Source: Beta vulgaris subsp. vulgaris (Eukaryota; Streptophyta; Magnoliopsida; Caryophyllales; Amaranthaceae). Taken from it: a stretch of 64,000 nucleotides of DNA. The position numbers and the translations under genes were made by a program. Below the pieces are notes generated by a model. That model was not told the DNA's origin and made no database searches. It saw nothing but the letters and a program-made list of their open reading frames with translations. The stretch is taken from positions 7,535,056 through 7,599,055 of the forward strand of contig NC_079205.1 of NCBI RefSeq assembly GCF_026745355.1. Reading direction: 5' to 3'. Each line of letters opens with the position of its first letter. Position 1 is the stretch's first letter. This document shows positions 33,257 to 45,900 of this stretch, piece after piece.

Positions 33257-33396
33257 ATTGTATTATATTGTGTATCTCATAATTATGTTAATATGTTATT
33301 AGTTTCCTTATGTAGCTTAGTCATGTTTCCTAGTTTGTATGACTATATATTTTTAATGATAATCCTAACCCTAATCAGGGGATTCACTATCTATCC
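33251..33396 (+). repeat. 3' LTR of the copia element
   Basis: Partner of 24344-24489. Preceded by the purine tract gcgggggtg. Confidence 0.88.
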
Positions 33397-35393
33397 CTCT
33401 AAACAAATTTGATTCTACAATCTTAAAATTATAAAATACAATTTTTACCACTTGCTTTGTAACATATATCTTATTCCTCTTGTACATGTTGGAGGCTTTT
33501 GCCCCTCTTTTGCGCAAAATAATAAAAAAGTTTTCTCTTGCTAGTAGCTAGCATACAATAATGATACTTAAAGCTACTTTGTATTTAGGGATTGGTTATA
33601 CCCTAAATAAATATAATTAAAGTTGTGGCCATATATCAAACATCAGCAAAGAAGAATATAATACATCTCTCATGAGTGAAAAACTCATTGGAGATTAAAA
33701 AAAAATCATACTCACCAACCCCACAAAGGCACCAAACATATATATGAGACCTTAGAAAGACTTGTACCCTTCCATTCAATAATGAACATAAAGACCAATT
33801 AGAATATAGGAAGGCTTGAGAACTTCTTTCTTTTTTCAGTCTTTTGAACCTTCTAATCTAATCTGAAATAGGTCAATTATACAAAGCATCAAAGAAGAGA
33901 AGACAAACAATAATAATGGCCACTGGGGAAGAAAATATTTCTCTAAACAAATAAAAGTAGAAGAAGACAAAAATATTAGAACTGTTCTTCAACCCATGCT
34001 TTCAAATAATATATATATTTCTAAGAATTTTTAATTACAAGTTTGTGATAAATGGGACCCAACTTGAAACTTATCAAAGAATGTTTCCTAAGACCAAGAT
34101 CAACTATCCATGTCAACCACACCTGAAGGAATTAGGAAGGTTGACGAGTTATCTGGTAACATTGACAGGAGAGACTCCACTAGTCAAATTTATTGTATAT
34201 TTTCACATGTCAAATGTTGTGGGATGAAGAAGCTTGCCTTCATAATTTTGGTGGAGCGCCCATTAACAATTTCAAATTGTTAGAAGTCAATGCAACCTAG
34301 CTAGCCTATATAAAACCATGGGGATTTTTATTAGTAGGTAGGTTTTCATGTGATTAGCAGTGATAAACGTTAATCGGCAACCTCACTATTTCAGGAGTAA
34401 ATGGATAATTTAACAATTAGAAAAGTGGTAAAATTGTAATTTAATAATTAAATGAACTCAAGATGGTATTAAGGAATTCATTAGGGAATGGAAGCGGAAA
34501 AGAGAGACACAAATAGGGGTTGAGTTAACAAAAATATAATTTTAAACACACAAACAGGAGTTCGTATCAATAATCAATTGTACTTTTGGGGGAGAAAAAC
34601 TGAATGGGACACGCAAATCAATACAACTTTTTGTTTTATGATAGAGATCATATGTTTACTTTTTGACAAACAGAGGTTGAGTTAACAATAACATGGATTT
34701 CAAACACACAAACAGGAGTTGATTAACAATAATCAGGGTTTCAAATGTACAAACATGAATACTTAATTGTACTTTTTTGGGGGAAGAGTTGTCAGTATCA
34801 CTTTTTGGCTTAATATTATTTCAATGTTTCCCATAATATTTTATTAATATAAATTTGTGAGTTGGCAGGTGTCACTTTTATTTTGGGGATACACCTACCT
34901 TTTCCACTTTTTTCTTATTAAAATACCAAACCTACTTTATTTTAATATTTTCAACCTTTTTTAATAATATATGCCTATGAGTGGTTAGTTTTATACAACC
35001 GCTGAGTATTGTATCGCTCCTCTTCAGGTGATCGCCCTCAAACAAATTATAGATGGGTTATGCAAATGATTCACGATGTGTCCTTTTATATTGATTTCCT
35101 CTTGCTTTAACTTATCTGATTTTATTAGCCTTGAATTTTATATAGCTAAGTTAGTAATTTTATAGTTAATTATTTAAGTCTACCTAAAATAGTAGACCTT
35201 ATGATAAATTAACTTTATTCTCTTAATTATTTAGTAAAAATATTAGTGAACTCATTAGCTTTAAATTGATCGAAATTATATGTCCTGATTGTCAGAATTA
35301 TTCACATTAAAGTGAAATCAACTAAACTTACTAGTCAGTCGTAAACTTAATTTTGCAAAAACAATTAAGTTGTTTGTGTATGAAAAGTAAGTT

Positions 35394-35397
<4 letters not shown>
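33397..35397. other. Intergenic with an old ~157-bp duplication
   Basis: About 34510-34790 contains two diverged tandem units sharing ggttgagttaacaa, aacacacaaacaggagtt and attgtactttt in order. The rest is AT-rich with nothing recognised. Confidence 0.4.

Positions 35398-35441
<44 letters not shown>
35398..35441. repeat. (TA)n microsatellite, ~22 units
   Basis: Uninterrupted TA dinucleotides. Confidence 0.98.
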
Positions 35442-35443
<2 letters not shown>

Positions 35444-35901
35444 TTAGTTCAATCGAGTTAAGTTCATATATTTTATGTATATTGATTTTCAATTGTTGAT
35501 TTGTGTTTTTACAAATAATGGAAGTTCAAGATCTGGGATTCTTTGCCAATTTCCTTGGCGTCCTCGTCTATGTACAAGTCGGTTGGATTTTTTTTCTTCT
35601 AGTTTAGTTTTGTTTTCATTGGTTTAAGGAAGTTTCTAGTGTTTGCTAAGTCACATTTCAATGTTGTAAATTGATAGTAGTGTTGTTTCTATTTTGAGAT
35701 TCTTTTAGATCTAGATATTTAGGAGATTCTTCTTTTTTTTCTCCGATGCTGCAAATTAATGATAATGTTTTGATTTTATTGTCCAATATTTGATTGTATA
35801 TTTTTTGATTCGAAGTGAGTTTGGATGGAGGTATTGGTTTTTTTTGTGTGGATAAAACGGTTGTCCATTTGGGATGGTGGGGCTTAATATCCAAGACATA
35901 T

Positions 35902-36099
35902 CACTATTGTTTAGGTGAAAAAAGGCATTTGCGGCAGTTATTGGGATTAACCGACCCAAATCCTCAATGTATTACATCGGTTTACATTTGACGCAATGCT
36001 TTAAGAGTAATTTGTGTCTGAAGCTTTCGCGCAAACTCGGAACCGACGCAAATGGGGGTCCCATAACCAACGCAAATCGCCATTTCTGTACTAATAGTG
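35902..36099. mobile_element. Small CACTA-like MITE (~198 bp)
   Basis: Begins cactattgtttagg and ends ctgtactaatagtg, so both termini show CACTATT outward. Just inside, ggcatttgcgg and the complement of caaatcgcc pair loosely. The words 'gacgcaa' and 'accgacgcaaat' recur, as in subterminal repeats of CACTA elements. A matching 3-bp target duplication is not evident. Confidence 0.5.
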
Positions 36100-36139
36100 A
36101 CATTTGAGAAGAGAAAGATTAAAACAAAAAAAAATCAGA

Positions 36140-36349
36140 ATCCACCTTCAGGTTGTTAATCTCGACGGTAACAAGCTTTCGGGGAGAATCTCCGACAAAA
36201 TTTCTAATAGTATTAGAGTCCTCGATTTCTCGCACCACAACTTTTCTGACCAAATTCCTGCGAGCTTCTCCATTGGCTCGTGGCTTAGAGTGATAAATCT
36301 CTCATTCAATAAATTCTCCGGCGAGATTCTAGCTGCAATGGATTCTTGA
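36140..36349 (+). pseudogene. LRR receptor-like protein fragment
   Basis: The frame contains three plant-type leucine-rich repeats: LQVVNLDGNKLSGRI, then IRVLDFSHHNFSDQIP and LRVINLSFNKFSGEI, each matching LxxLxLxxNxLSGxIP. A stop follows at 36347. An acceptor-like ttcag precedes the first repeat. This is a fragment of an extracellular LRR domain (receptor kinase or receptor-like protein) with no signal peptide, transmembrane or kinase region nearby. It starts 40 bp from the CACTA-like end. Confidence 0.65.
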
Positions 36350-36706
36350 CTTGTCGAGAAAAAGAAAAAGAAGAGAGATATGATGGCATAATGGACGAGA
36401 GGAGAGAGAGTAATAGAGATGAGTTATGATGAGAGAGAAGAAATTCTTTAATTATTAAATATATAATATGATTCCAAATCGCCGTAAATAAGGAACATAA
36501 CTAGAATAAAAAAATTACACTAGGTTATTTTCGTTTAAATCATAATCTTAATATAAAAACATTTAAAACAAGAAGAATAATATGAAATTTTCCGATAAAG
36601 AATACAGGATGAATAAAAAAGAACGAAGATATTATATGAAATTAGGAACCTATTAAGGTTGACAACACAAATAGATGTCACGCGCTATTAGCATTATACG
36701 TAGGCC

Positions 36707-37345
36707 TAGAGATGGCCAACAGTGCGGGCCAATCCAGCCCAGCCCACCTCGTGGGCCATGTGGGCCGGGCCAGCAAAAAGCCCGGTCCAACCCAACTCGA
36801 ACCGTGAAATTGGTGTGTGGGCCGTGGGCCAGATTTCTTAAGCCCAGCCCACTAAAGCCCACTACTAAAACCGCCCAGCCCGGACCATGAAACCGGTCCA
36901 ACCCGACCCATGAACCAGACCAGCCCAATCCAAGTAAATATTGAACCAAATTGTGTATATTTTAATCAGATTGTATATATTCTAATCAAATTGCATATAT
37001 TATAATTCAATAAAATTTAAAAATAATGAAATTATTTATTACTATTAATATTTGTATATATTTGTAATTCATTCTAAACATTTTATATAACAATAATGAA
37101 TAATTTCAATGATTAAATAATTTTGAAAAAAAAATCTCATGCCGGCCCGTCAGCCCGATCCAGCCCACCAAACCCACGAACTGTGAAAACCGGTAACAGA
37201 CCGGTGTGGGCTAAGATTTTTCAGCCCATGAACCAGCCCGCCCAGCCCATGAATTTCACGGTCTGGTCCTGGGCCGTGAAATTTCAGCCCAGCCCACTCC
37301 AGCCCATGGTCCGACCCGTCCGGCCCGCACCAGTGGCCATCACTA
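36707..37345. mobile_element. hAT-like MITE with gggccgg-rich arms (~639 bp)
   Basis: Left end tagagatggccaacagtgcg and right end ctggtgcgggcc-type complement, ending gtggccatcacta, are imperfect inverted repeats. Both arms are full of cagccca/tgggctg words, while the middle (36930-37130) is AT-rich. The flanking 8-mers do not match, so the insertion is old or the limits are slightly off. Confidence 0.55.
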
Positions 37346-39429
37346 CGCATAAAATGAAAGGTTCGGTAAGCTATAGCTAAACATGGAATCTACATCATAT
37401 AGTTCGTCGGCTTATTTCTTTATAGTAAATGTGTACATGGATGTCTATATCCCAATCAGTCTACTTGTTATTAGGTTATGGAATGATACAGTATCACAAA
37501 GTATTTTTGACATGTACTAGAATGGCCTCTTATGTCAAATACTAATAAAGAAAGGAAATGAATTGAATCATCATAAACTTTAAAAAATTGGCTAACCTTC
37601 TTCCAGTGGTAAAAGCTGTCAAATGGTCGTGGTATGTTTGTCTAGTTCGAAACAATGGAATTCTTAGTTGGATTTGTATGGATAAAATATGGCAGGTACG
37701 GTAGTGGAGCACTCGGATAAAGCATGTCGTTTTTTTTAACCTTTTTTTCACTAATAATTTGTCCTGAGTTTGATAAATATCTACAAACTGATTTCAAATG
37801 ATAACTATTCACATTGTTTTTCCCTATGCACCGACATTTGCCTAATTCTCAGACACATGTATGAAAAAAAAGGTTGATTTAATTAATTTATTTTCCAAAA
37901 TTTTGTTATTATTTTTGAATCTATCATTCAAGAAAAAAGAATCAGCATATTCAACACTTTAAGAGTAATATTACTTCGCATGTATGAAAGGATTACTCCA
38001 TCAAATGTTGAAAAGACAAAGAACATCTATGAATCACGATTAAAGTTTGAAATATGAAACTCAAATTTACTGCAAAATGTCGTTAAATGCGTATTGTATG
38101 AGCAATACATAAATTATACATCTTTTTGTTGTTAGATCAAAATATAATACTATTCAGAGATCGACATAAATTTAAAAAAAATATTATAAAGTAAGATATA
38201 AAGTAGGGTGCTCATGGATCGGGTTGTGACTTCTAATTTGCTTGTTCTAACCCGACTGACGAAAATAAAAAGTGACCGAAGGACAAAGTGCGAAAATCGC
38301 ATCGGAATAAGCAAGAAGTAGACACTCCACCTACATAAATTTAAGCTAAGGTCACCTTAAACTTGGTCGATGACCTTTTTATGATCGAGGAGAAAAAGCT
38401 AAATATAAAAATTTTCTTAAGTATTTCTATGATTAATTCGAGTTTATTGTTGACGTGCAGTACATTTTTTTAGTGAGATTTTGCTTATTAAAAACACTTT
38501 TATATTAACTTTTACTTTTCTAAACATGAGATAGAAAATATTTGAAGCACACATAAACAACTATAATTATGTTCCTAACTCATGAGAAGAAAAATCAGCT
38601 AACTATCTTTAGCCAAATCTTATATTCATAGTCACTACTCAGTCGTTCTTACACAATTTCTTAGCAGAATTAACAAGAAGATCGGAATTTTACCAAACTA
38701 TCCACAAATAGGAAGTTAATGATCAATACGAGTTGACCCCACGGAAGTCTAAAATCTATTTTTTATAGTCACCACAAGATGAGTCAACCTCCAAATTCAT
38801 GTAAGTTGACTTGAACATCAGAACAATCATTATATTTTGACTTCGTGACATTAGCAAACTAATGTAAGAATCAATCACATCATATATTAAACAAATGTCA
38901 TCTGGTGAGTAGTATAGTATCTTTTTATACCTCTTTGATAATAACCTCTATGGCTTGATCGATTACAGTTGAATAAGACCGATAGATTGGCAGCTCGAGG
39001 ATCCCTAAAATCAAAAGGGAAATATCTTAAATAGTAAACCTAACTCAATGACAAAGAAAGATCATTCATACGCACATACTACAGACTAGAAACATTGGCA
39101 TGGTGCATGCAATACTAGTATTATGTCGTTGACCTTAAAAATTACTTTGTTGGAAGTTTTATTTTTTAATTTATTGATTGAAAATTAGGTAAATTTTATT
39201 GTTAGCAACGCCATTAGATTTGTTTGAAACCTTTAACTTGTGTTTATAGTTGTTGGATTATCTTGAGCATGTAATCTGGTGCTTCTAACAATCCAGTAAT
39301 GCCCTCGAAATTTTTAGTAAATGAGTTTATAGATTTATTTTAAATTTTAAGCCCTATTTTTTGCCTATTTCGTTTATATTATTAAAAGCGTTTTATATAA
39401 ACCTTCTAATTAACTTGTGCCTCCATTAT
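37346..39429. other. Intergenic, nothing recognised
   Basis: AT-rich. Short gtgctcatggatcgggttgtg at 38210 resembles the start of decayed hAT-type repeats. No convincing gene. Confidence 0.5.
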
Positions 39430-40337
39430 TTTATATCTTATATTTTATATTTTATATTTTATATTTTATATTTTATATTTTATATTTTATATTTTATATT
39501 TCATATTTCATATTTTATATTTTATATTTTATATTTTATATTTTATATTTTATATTTTATATTTTATATTTTATATTTTATATTTTATATTTTATATTTT
39601 ATATTTTATATTTTATATTTTATATTTTATATTTATATTTTATATTTTATATTTTATATTTTATATTATTATTTTATATTTTATATTTTATATTTATATT
39701 TATATTTTATATTTTATATTTTATATTTTATATTTTATATATATTTATATTTATATTTTATATTTTATATTTTATATTTTATATTTTATATTTTATATTT
39801 ATATTTTATATTTTATATTTTATATTTTATATTTTATATTTTATATTTTATATTTTATATTTTATATTTTTTTATATTTTATATTTTATATTTTATATTT
39901 TATTTTTTATATTTTATATTTTATATTTTATATTTTATTATTTTATATTTTATATTTTATATTTTATATTTATATTTTTATATTTTATATTTTATATTTT
40001 ATATTTATATTTTATATTTTATATTTTATATTTTATATTTTATATTTTATTATTTTATATTTTATATTTATTTTATATTTATATTTTATATTTTATATTT
40101 TATATTTTATATTTTATATTTTATATTTATATTTTATATTTTATATTTTATATTTTATATTTTATATTTTATATTTTATATTTATTATTTTATATTTTAT
40201 ATTTTATATTTTATATTTATATTTTATATATTTTATATTTATATTTTATATTTATATTTTATATTTTATATTTTATATTTTATATTTTATATTTTATATT
40301 TTATATTTTATTTTTATATTATATACATTTTATTTTA
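39430..40337. repeat. Heptamer satellite array (TTTATAT)n, ~0.9 kb
   Basis: About 130 copies of a 7-bp unit (tatattt in one rotation), with occasional one-base losses, gains and rare c substitutions near the left end. Because 7 is not a multiple of 3, translation gives a seven-residue repeat in every frame and creates 317- and 354-codon open frames that are artefacts. Confidence 0.97.
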
Positions 40338-40976
40338 TACCTTCCTCCATCTAGATTCATGGTTAATTGAAGAGAGAAGAGAGCAGAGAGAAAACTTACA
40401 AAAAAAAAATTATGGTGGTTGTTAAAGAAACAAGATCCTAAAAAAATAATGACAGGAGGTGGAGTGGTGGATGGAAGGTGGTGAATTTGGTTTTAAGAGC
40501 AGAGAGAGAAAGATTGTTATTTTCGTTTCCAGTGCCAAATCAACCTTTTTTTATTGTTTTATTTGAATTAATTAACAGGAAAGTTAACAGAGTTGTACTT
40601 TGAGTGAATAAAGTGCAACTTTTACAACTTGGGTGAGTAAACTGCAATTTTGTGCAAAGTTTAATACCCATTTATATGGTTAGCTCAATCCAAACTATAT
40701 AGGGATTATACAAATATATCCTAAACTGATGAGAAAATATTATCTTAAATATATATTCTATATCACTGTTGGTAATTTATATACTTTATTTTTATTTGTA
40801 AAAAGCTTTTCTCAAATAAAGTATCCAAGAGATAAATATACATATACATATACATGGAGTATAAGATAAGAGAAATATATTCTTTAAAAGAAAAAATGAC
40901 AAGAGAAAGATATAATTTGATTTACAATGAAACACTAGTATTAATTATGACTTTTAATGTAAACTACGAAAAGTAT
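40338..40976. other. Intergenic, nothing recognised
   Basis: AT-rich, with an AG-rich patch at 40370-40400. Confidence 0.5.
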
Positions 40977-40984
40977 GTCGTACC

Positions 40985-41501
40985 TAGGGATGAAAATGGA
41001 TGATGGATCATCCATCATCCGTTTAACCCGATTTTATTAAGTGGGTGAGAACCCGAAATAAACGAATGAAAAGCGGGTGGCGGGTGAAGCGGGATGGATC
41101 ATCCATCATCCGTTTAACCCGATTTTATTAAGTGGGTGAGAACCCGAAATAAACGAATGAAAAGCGGGTGGCGGGTGGCGGATGCGGGTGCGATTTTTTT
41201 CATCCGTCACCCGACCCATCACCTACTTAACACCCACACATCATCCATTTTGTCAATTACACATGTTTATTTACTTATTTTATTAAATTATTTTGTTGAA
41301 AATTTTAAAAAATATGTATCTTATGGCATAATTTTTTTGTAAAAGTTGTTATATATCTCCTCACCCGCTAGCCACCCTTCACCCGGTGGATGACGGATGG
41401 ATAGATGCGAGTGATGGCTTAGCGAGTGATGGATGGATGCAGGTGGAGCGGATGGATGCGAGTGAAGCTCCACCCGTTCCGAACCCGATCTTGCATCCCT
41501 A
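40985..41501. mobile_element. hAT MITE with internal tandem duplication (517 bp)
   Basis: Ends tagggatgaaaatgg and (complement) tagggatgcaagat. The flanks 40977-40984 and 41502-41509 are both gtcgtacc, a perfect 8-bp target duplication. A 91-bp segment is tandemly repeated (from 41002 and from 41093), nearly identical. Arms are rich in gggtg/caccc and gatgg/ccatc words. Confidence 0.92.
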
Positions 41502-41509
41502 GTCGTACC

Positions 41510-41988
41510 ACTGGAAGCAATATGAAAAGTACTTCAAAGAATGCTCATTTTTAAGGACTTTTTTAACCTATGCCACAAGACATAGGTTAATAATTTCAAG
41601 ATTTCATTAAAGATATATATAATACAACAAGATTTTTTTTGGAGATAATAAATAAGGATACATATTGAAGGTAAATAGAATCACATAAGATTTTTTTAGT
41701 TTGATTTAATTTTGAAATGGAAGATTTTTATAACATGATTTAATTTTGAAATGGAAGATTTTGAAATAAATATATAACATGATTAAACAAGTTGCATTGT
41801 GTTCTCTACTTTTTCTTAGTAGAATTATTTTCTTTTTCCGTTGAACAAAGAGAAAAGATAGGGGAAGGAGAGCAAAAGTAAGGAAAAAAAGTTGGAATAG
41901 GTAGAGAAAAGAGTAAAAGTAATAGAAGATGTATTAATTAGGTGGGAAAACCCATATAAGGGAAAATGCTGATTAATTCTAGGTACTA
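41510..41988. other. Intergenic, nothing recognised
   Basis: AT-rich. The phrase aatttaattttgaaatggaaga repeats locally (41700-41765). Confidence 0.5.
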
Positions 41989-42035
41989 AAAGATGTTGAT
42001 ATATGACTTGAATTATCTAGCGCTAGTATTAGTTA

Positions 42036-42480
42036 CTGGTTATTTTGATTCTGATTATGATTATGCTAAAGATGTTGACAGTAAGAGATCTATAACTAGT
42101 TACATATTTACTTTAGGTGGTTCTATATATATGTTGTTATTTGGAAGGCGAGTTTGCAATGCAAGCTACGATTACTTAAGCTACTACTAAGGTAGAGTAC
42201 ACCACATTGGCATAAGCTGCTAAAAAAGGGATATGGTTGATAAGACTAGCTTAGTGATCTTGGTCTATATCACGATCAGGCTATTGTGTATTGTGACAAT
42301 ATGAATGCAATATGTCTAGCCAAGGATCAAGTCTATCAAGAGAAGACTAAGCACATAGATGTGAGATATCATTTTATGAGAAGTGAGAAAAGGATTAAGG
42401 TGATGAAAGTAGGTACCGTGATAATCCTGCTAACATGTTCACCAAGCCGATCCCTCATAGCAATTTCCAACATTATTGTT
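42036..42480 (+). pseudogene. Copia RNase H remnant
   Basis: Broken frames give GYFDSDYDYAKDVDSKRSIT (the 'GysDaDyA.d.d.rRStt' start of copia RNase H), TSYIFTLGGSIY, then CDNMNAICLAKD and KTKHIDVRYHFMR, in the normal order. The end resembles 'NpADmfTKp'. Several stops and shifts occur. This motif style (TKHIDVRYHF) is closer to Tork/SIRE-type copia than to the element at 24-33 kb. Confidence 0.82.
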
Positions 42481-42630
42481 TAGACTTGCTAAATGTTCTA
42501 AGTTGTTAATATGGTCCCTTAGGGGAATTCTAAGGTAGGGATAGTTTCGGTACATCTGATTTTTTCTGGCATCTTGTACCGTTTGTATCCATTATTTGTT
42601 TATCTACACCGTGGGAGAGAATTTAAGTCA

Positions 42631-42641
42631 AGGTGGAGATT
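42631..42641 (+). other. Polypurine tract
   Basis: aggtggagatt directly before the LTR: the usual plus-strand primer of copia elements. Confidence 0.75.
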
Positions 42642-42972
42642 TGTTGATATATGCCTTGAATTATCTGGCACTAGGATTAACCAAACATGGTGATATCTGA
42701 TATATGTTATTCAGCATATAGATTTTGTTTTAGTTTGTAGGGTTCAAGCCCATCTGTTTAGGTTAATCATCTATTCAGATTAATTAGAATGGTGCTATAT
42801 ATAGCATATGATTGATTTCTCCTTTCACATTCTGTAATACACTCTCTTTCCTAAAGATAATAAGAATGTTTCTCCTGTACCTGTGGATGTAGCTAACACA
42901 TTAGTAAACCACGTTAATTATTGTGTTAAATGTTCTTTAGTTCTTCGTTGTTTTATTGCGTCTGCCACAACA
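42642..42972 (+). repeat. 3' LTR of the copia deletion derivative (331 bp)
   Basis: TG...CA, starting tgttgatatatgcc and ending gccacaaca. A TATA-like tgctatatatagcatatg lies at about 42793-42810, a plausible LTR promoter. Confidence 0.85.
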
Positions 42973-42977
42973 AAAGA

Positions 42978-44071
<1,094 letters not shown>

Positions 44072-44074
44072 TAA

Positions 44075-45048
44075 GAGCATCTACAATGGCTGAGTCTTAA
44101 TTGGTCTAGCAAATAGTAAAACTAGTTTTAATTGGTCTAACCATTGGAGCACTTGGTCCTTGGAGTTGGTTGGTCTGGAATTCCAGACCAACACCACCTC
44201 GGATGGCGTGCACATGCCTAATAAGGAGATGCCGCGTGGCGAAGAAAACTGGCGAAATAAATTTATGAAACGCATCACTTGGAACGCATCACTGAGAAAG
44301 AGAGAAAGGAGCGTTCAATGAAACGCTGCACTGAAGCAAGCAGCTGGGCCCAAGGAGATTAATTGCTGCCAGTGGCCCTGACATGCGTCAGAGGCCCACT
44401 GAGCAACGTATTGCATCGCTACACGTGGCGCTACACACTCTCATTTGCAATCTGAATTTTTGTAACGTTAATTAAAAAAAATGAGCTTATTATTTTTTTA
44501 AAAAAATTACACCAATGACTATAAAATATTTTTATCTATAAATTGAGTCCAAATTTCATATATTTTACCAAACTTCTTCCCAACTTATTTTTTTCTAATT
44601 ACTCTCTCTTACCTAATATTACTTATATTAAGCCAATATTATGGATTCAAATAATCCTAATTACTCCAAAACTAATCCAACTAATTTCCAAATCGATCCA
44701 AATGTGCTACAAAATAATTAGCTTGTAACGTAATTTAATTTATCGTAATTAATTTAACGTAATCTAATTAGCTTTTATTAATTTAAATCATCTATTTCAT
44801 ATAAAAAAAATTAAACATTGAATATGGTGGGGTTTGGTAAAAGTAGGAGAGAGAGTATATGGTGGGGTTTGGTAAAAGTAAGAGAGAGAAATGGAAAAAC
44901 CAAGTAAGACTAACCCAGCCCATTGTGAGAAAAAAAAGATGAGTTGGTGGGAGTTTTAGTGGGATGTGAGGTGTAAGAAGGAGGGAAGGAGAGAGAATGA
45001 CAAAACATAAAAACCAAGTAAGACCAACTCACCCCATTGTAGATGCTC
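44075..45048. mobile_element. PIF/Harbinger-like non-autonomous element (974 bp)
   Basis: Ends gagcatctacaatggctgag and the complement of caccccattgtagatgctc. The 3-bp flanks are taa on both sides (44072-44074 and 45049-45051), the PIF/Harbinger target preference. The interior has ttggtcta and accaagtaagac words in inverse order near the ends. A diverged relative is at 56062-57085. No transposase. Confidence 0.82.
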
Positions 45049-45051
45049 TAA

Positions 45052-45339
45052 GGGGGCGGTTCCTTTGTCCAGACGATGGATTAGTCAGACGCGAGTTTGC
45101 ACTATATGACTCGGCATTAGGAACATGTTTATTAGGCCGCTTTTTATTTTTATTTTTTCATGTAGAGAGACTTCTAATGAAAGATTAGAGAGTCTAGAGA
45201 TACCCAATATCTTCTTGTATCATCTCTATTGTATTACCTTTATTTTTTCAGATGCAACATTTAATTATTTTAGTCTCTCACTAAAAAAAATGTTTTATCT
45301 AAAAAAAGAAAACAACTTAAATGAACTTGGTGCATACTA
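45052..45339. other. Intergenic
   Basis: Short AT-rich stretch, nothing recognised. Confidence 0.4.
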
Positions 45340-45900
45340 ACTTAGTGTGTACCGGGTTGATAATTGATATTAACTTCATAGAGTGAGTTTTATAGAGATA
45401 TATAGTGTACTTATATGCAATATAGTGGATTTTATCAACGGAAAACATATAGTGATATTATATGCAATATAACAGAGGATTTAATTCAAATATAATGCTT
45501 TAACATGATGGAAGATGTAGGTTGTGTTGTATATATCGTGACACGTGCTTAAACATATACAAATACGTAATTTCTACATAATATAGTGAGTTTCTAGTGA
45601 TATAGTGAGAGTCTGCATGATATAATGATTGTCTGAATGACATAATGTATTATTTAGAAATGATGTAAATTTTGCATGATCTAGTATGTCTATAAATGAT
45701 ATAGTGAGTTTCTTAATGATGTAGTGAGTTTCAGAAGTATATAGTGGATGGTTTTAAAATGATGCAATTTCTACATGATATAGTATATTTCTGAATAATA
45801 TAGTGAGTTCATGTATGATATAGTGGGTTTATACATGATATAATGGGTTTCTGCATGATATAGTGGTTCGTTCAGAAATGATACATGCTTTTGGCTTGGT
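45340..45900. repeat. Degenerate short tandem repeats (tgatatagtgagtttc-like)
   Basis: About 20 imperfect copies of a ~20-24-bp unit around (t)gatatagtgagtttctg. The block is flanked by cttggtgcatactaac (45328) and cttggtgcacactaat (45896) in direct orientation, which might mark the borders of an element. Confidence 0.6.

Larger units (their letters stand above)
24344..33396 (+). mobile_element. Ty1/copia retrotransposon with two nested insertions
   Basis: Two ~146-bp LTRs (24344-24489 and 33251-33396) bracket, in order, an iMet-type primer site, gag, protease, pre-integrase, integrase, RT and RNase H: copia order (integrase before RT). The very short LTRs suggest an Ale/Retrofit-type lineage (inference). 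Net of the two insertions (26071-28902 plus TSD, 29357-30838 plus TSD) it is about 4.7 kb, the normal size. Right before the 3' LTR lies a purine-rich tract (tgcgggggtg). The target duplication at the outer ends is not clear (cctt/cctct-like). Confidence 0.9.
41994..42972 (+). mobile_element. Copia deletion derivative, 979 bp
   Basis: The first ~43 bp (tgttgatatatgacttgaat on) match the start of the 3' LTR at 42642, then the sequence jumps straight into the RNase H part of pol. The purine tract and a complete 3' LTR follow. Perfect 5-bp duplication aaaga (41989-41993 and 42973-42977) shows that the outer ends are original, so the deletion happened inside an inserted element, removing most of the 5' LTR and all of gag, protease, integrase and RT. 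Confidence 0.88.

Noticed and set aside
37590..37665. tRNA-like words (cagtggtaaaag, tagttcgaaac)
   Set aside because: The spacing suggests a SINE relic, but no tail or duplication could be found.
39430..40337. CRISPR-like array
   Set aside because: Pure simple satellite without spacers, in a plant genome.
39361..40425. 354- and 317-codon open frames rich in Y, F, I and L, resembling a membrane protein
   Set aside because: They are direct translations of the AT heptamer array; a 7-bp period gives the same seven-residue repeat in every frame.
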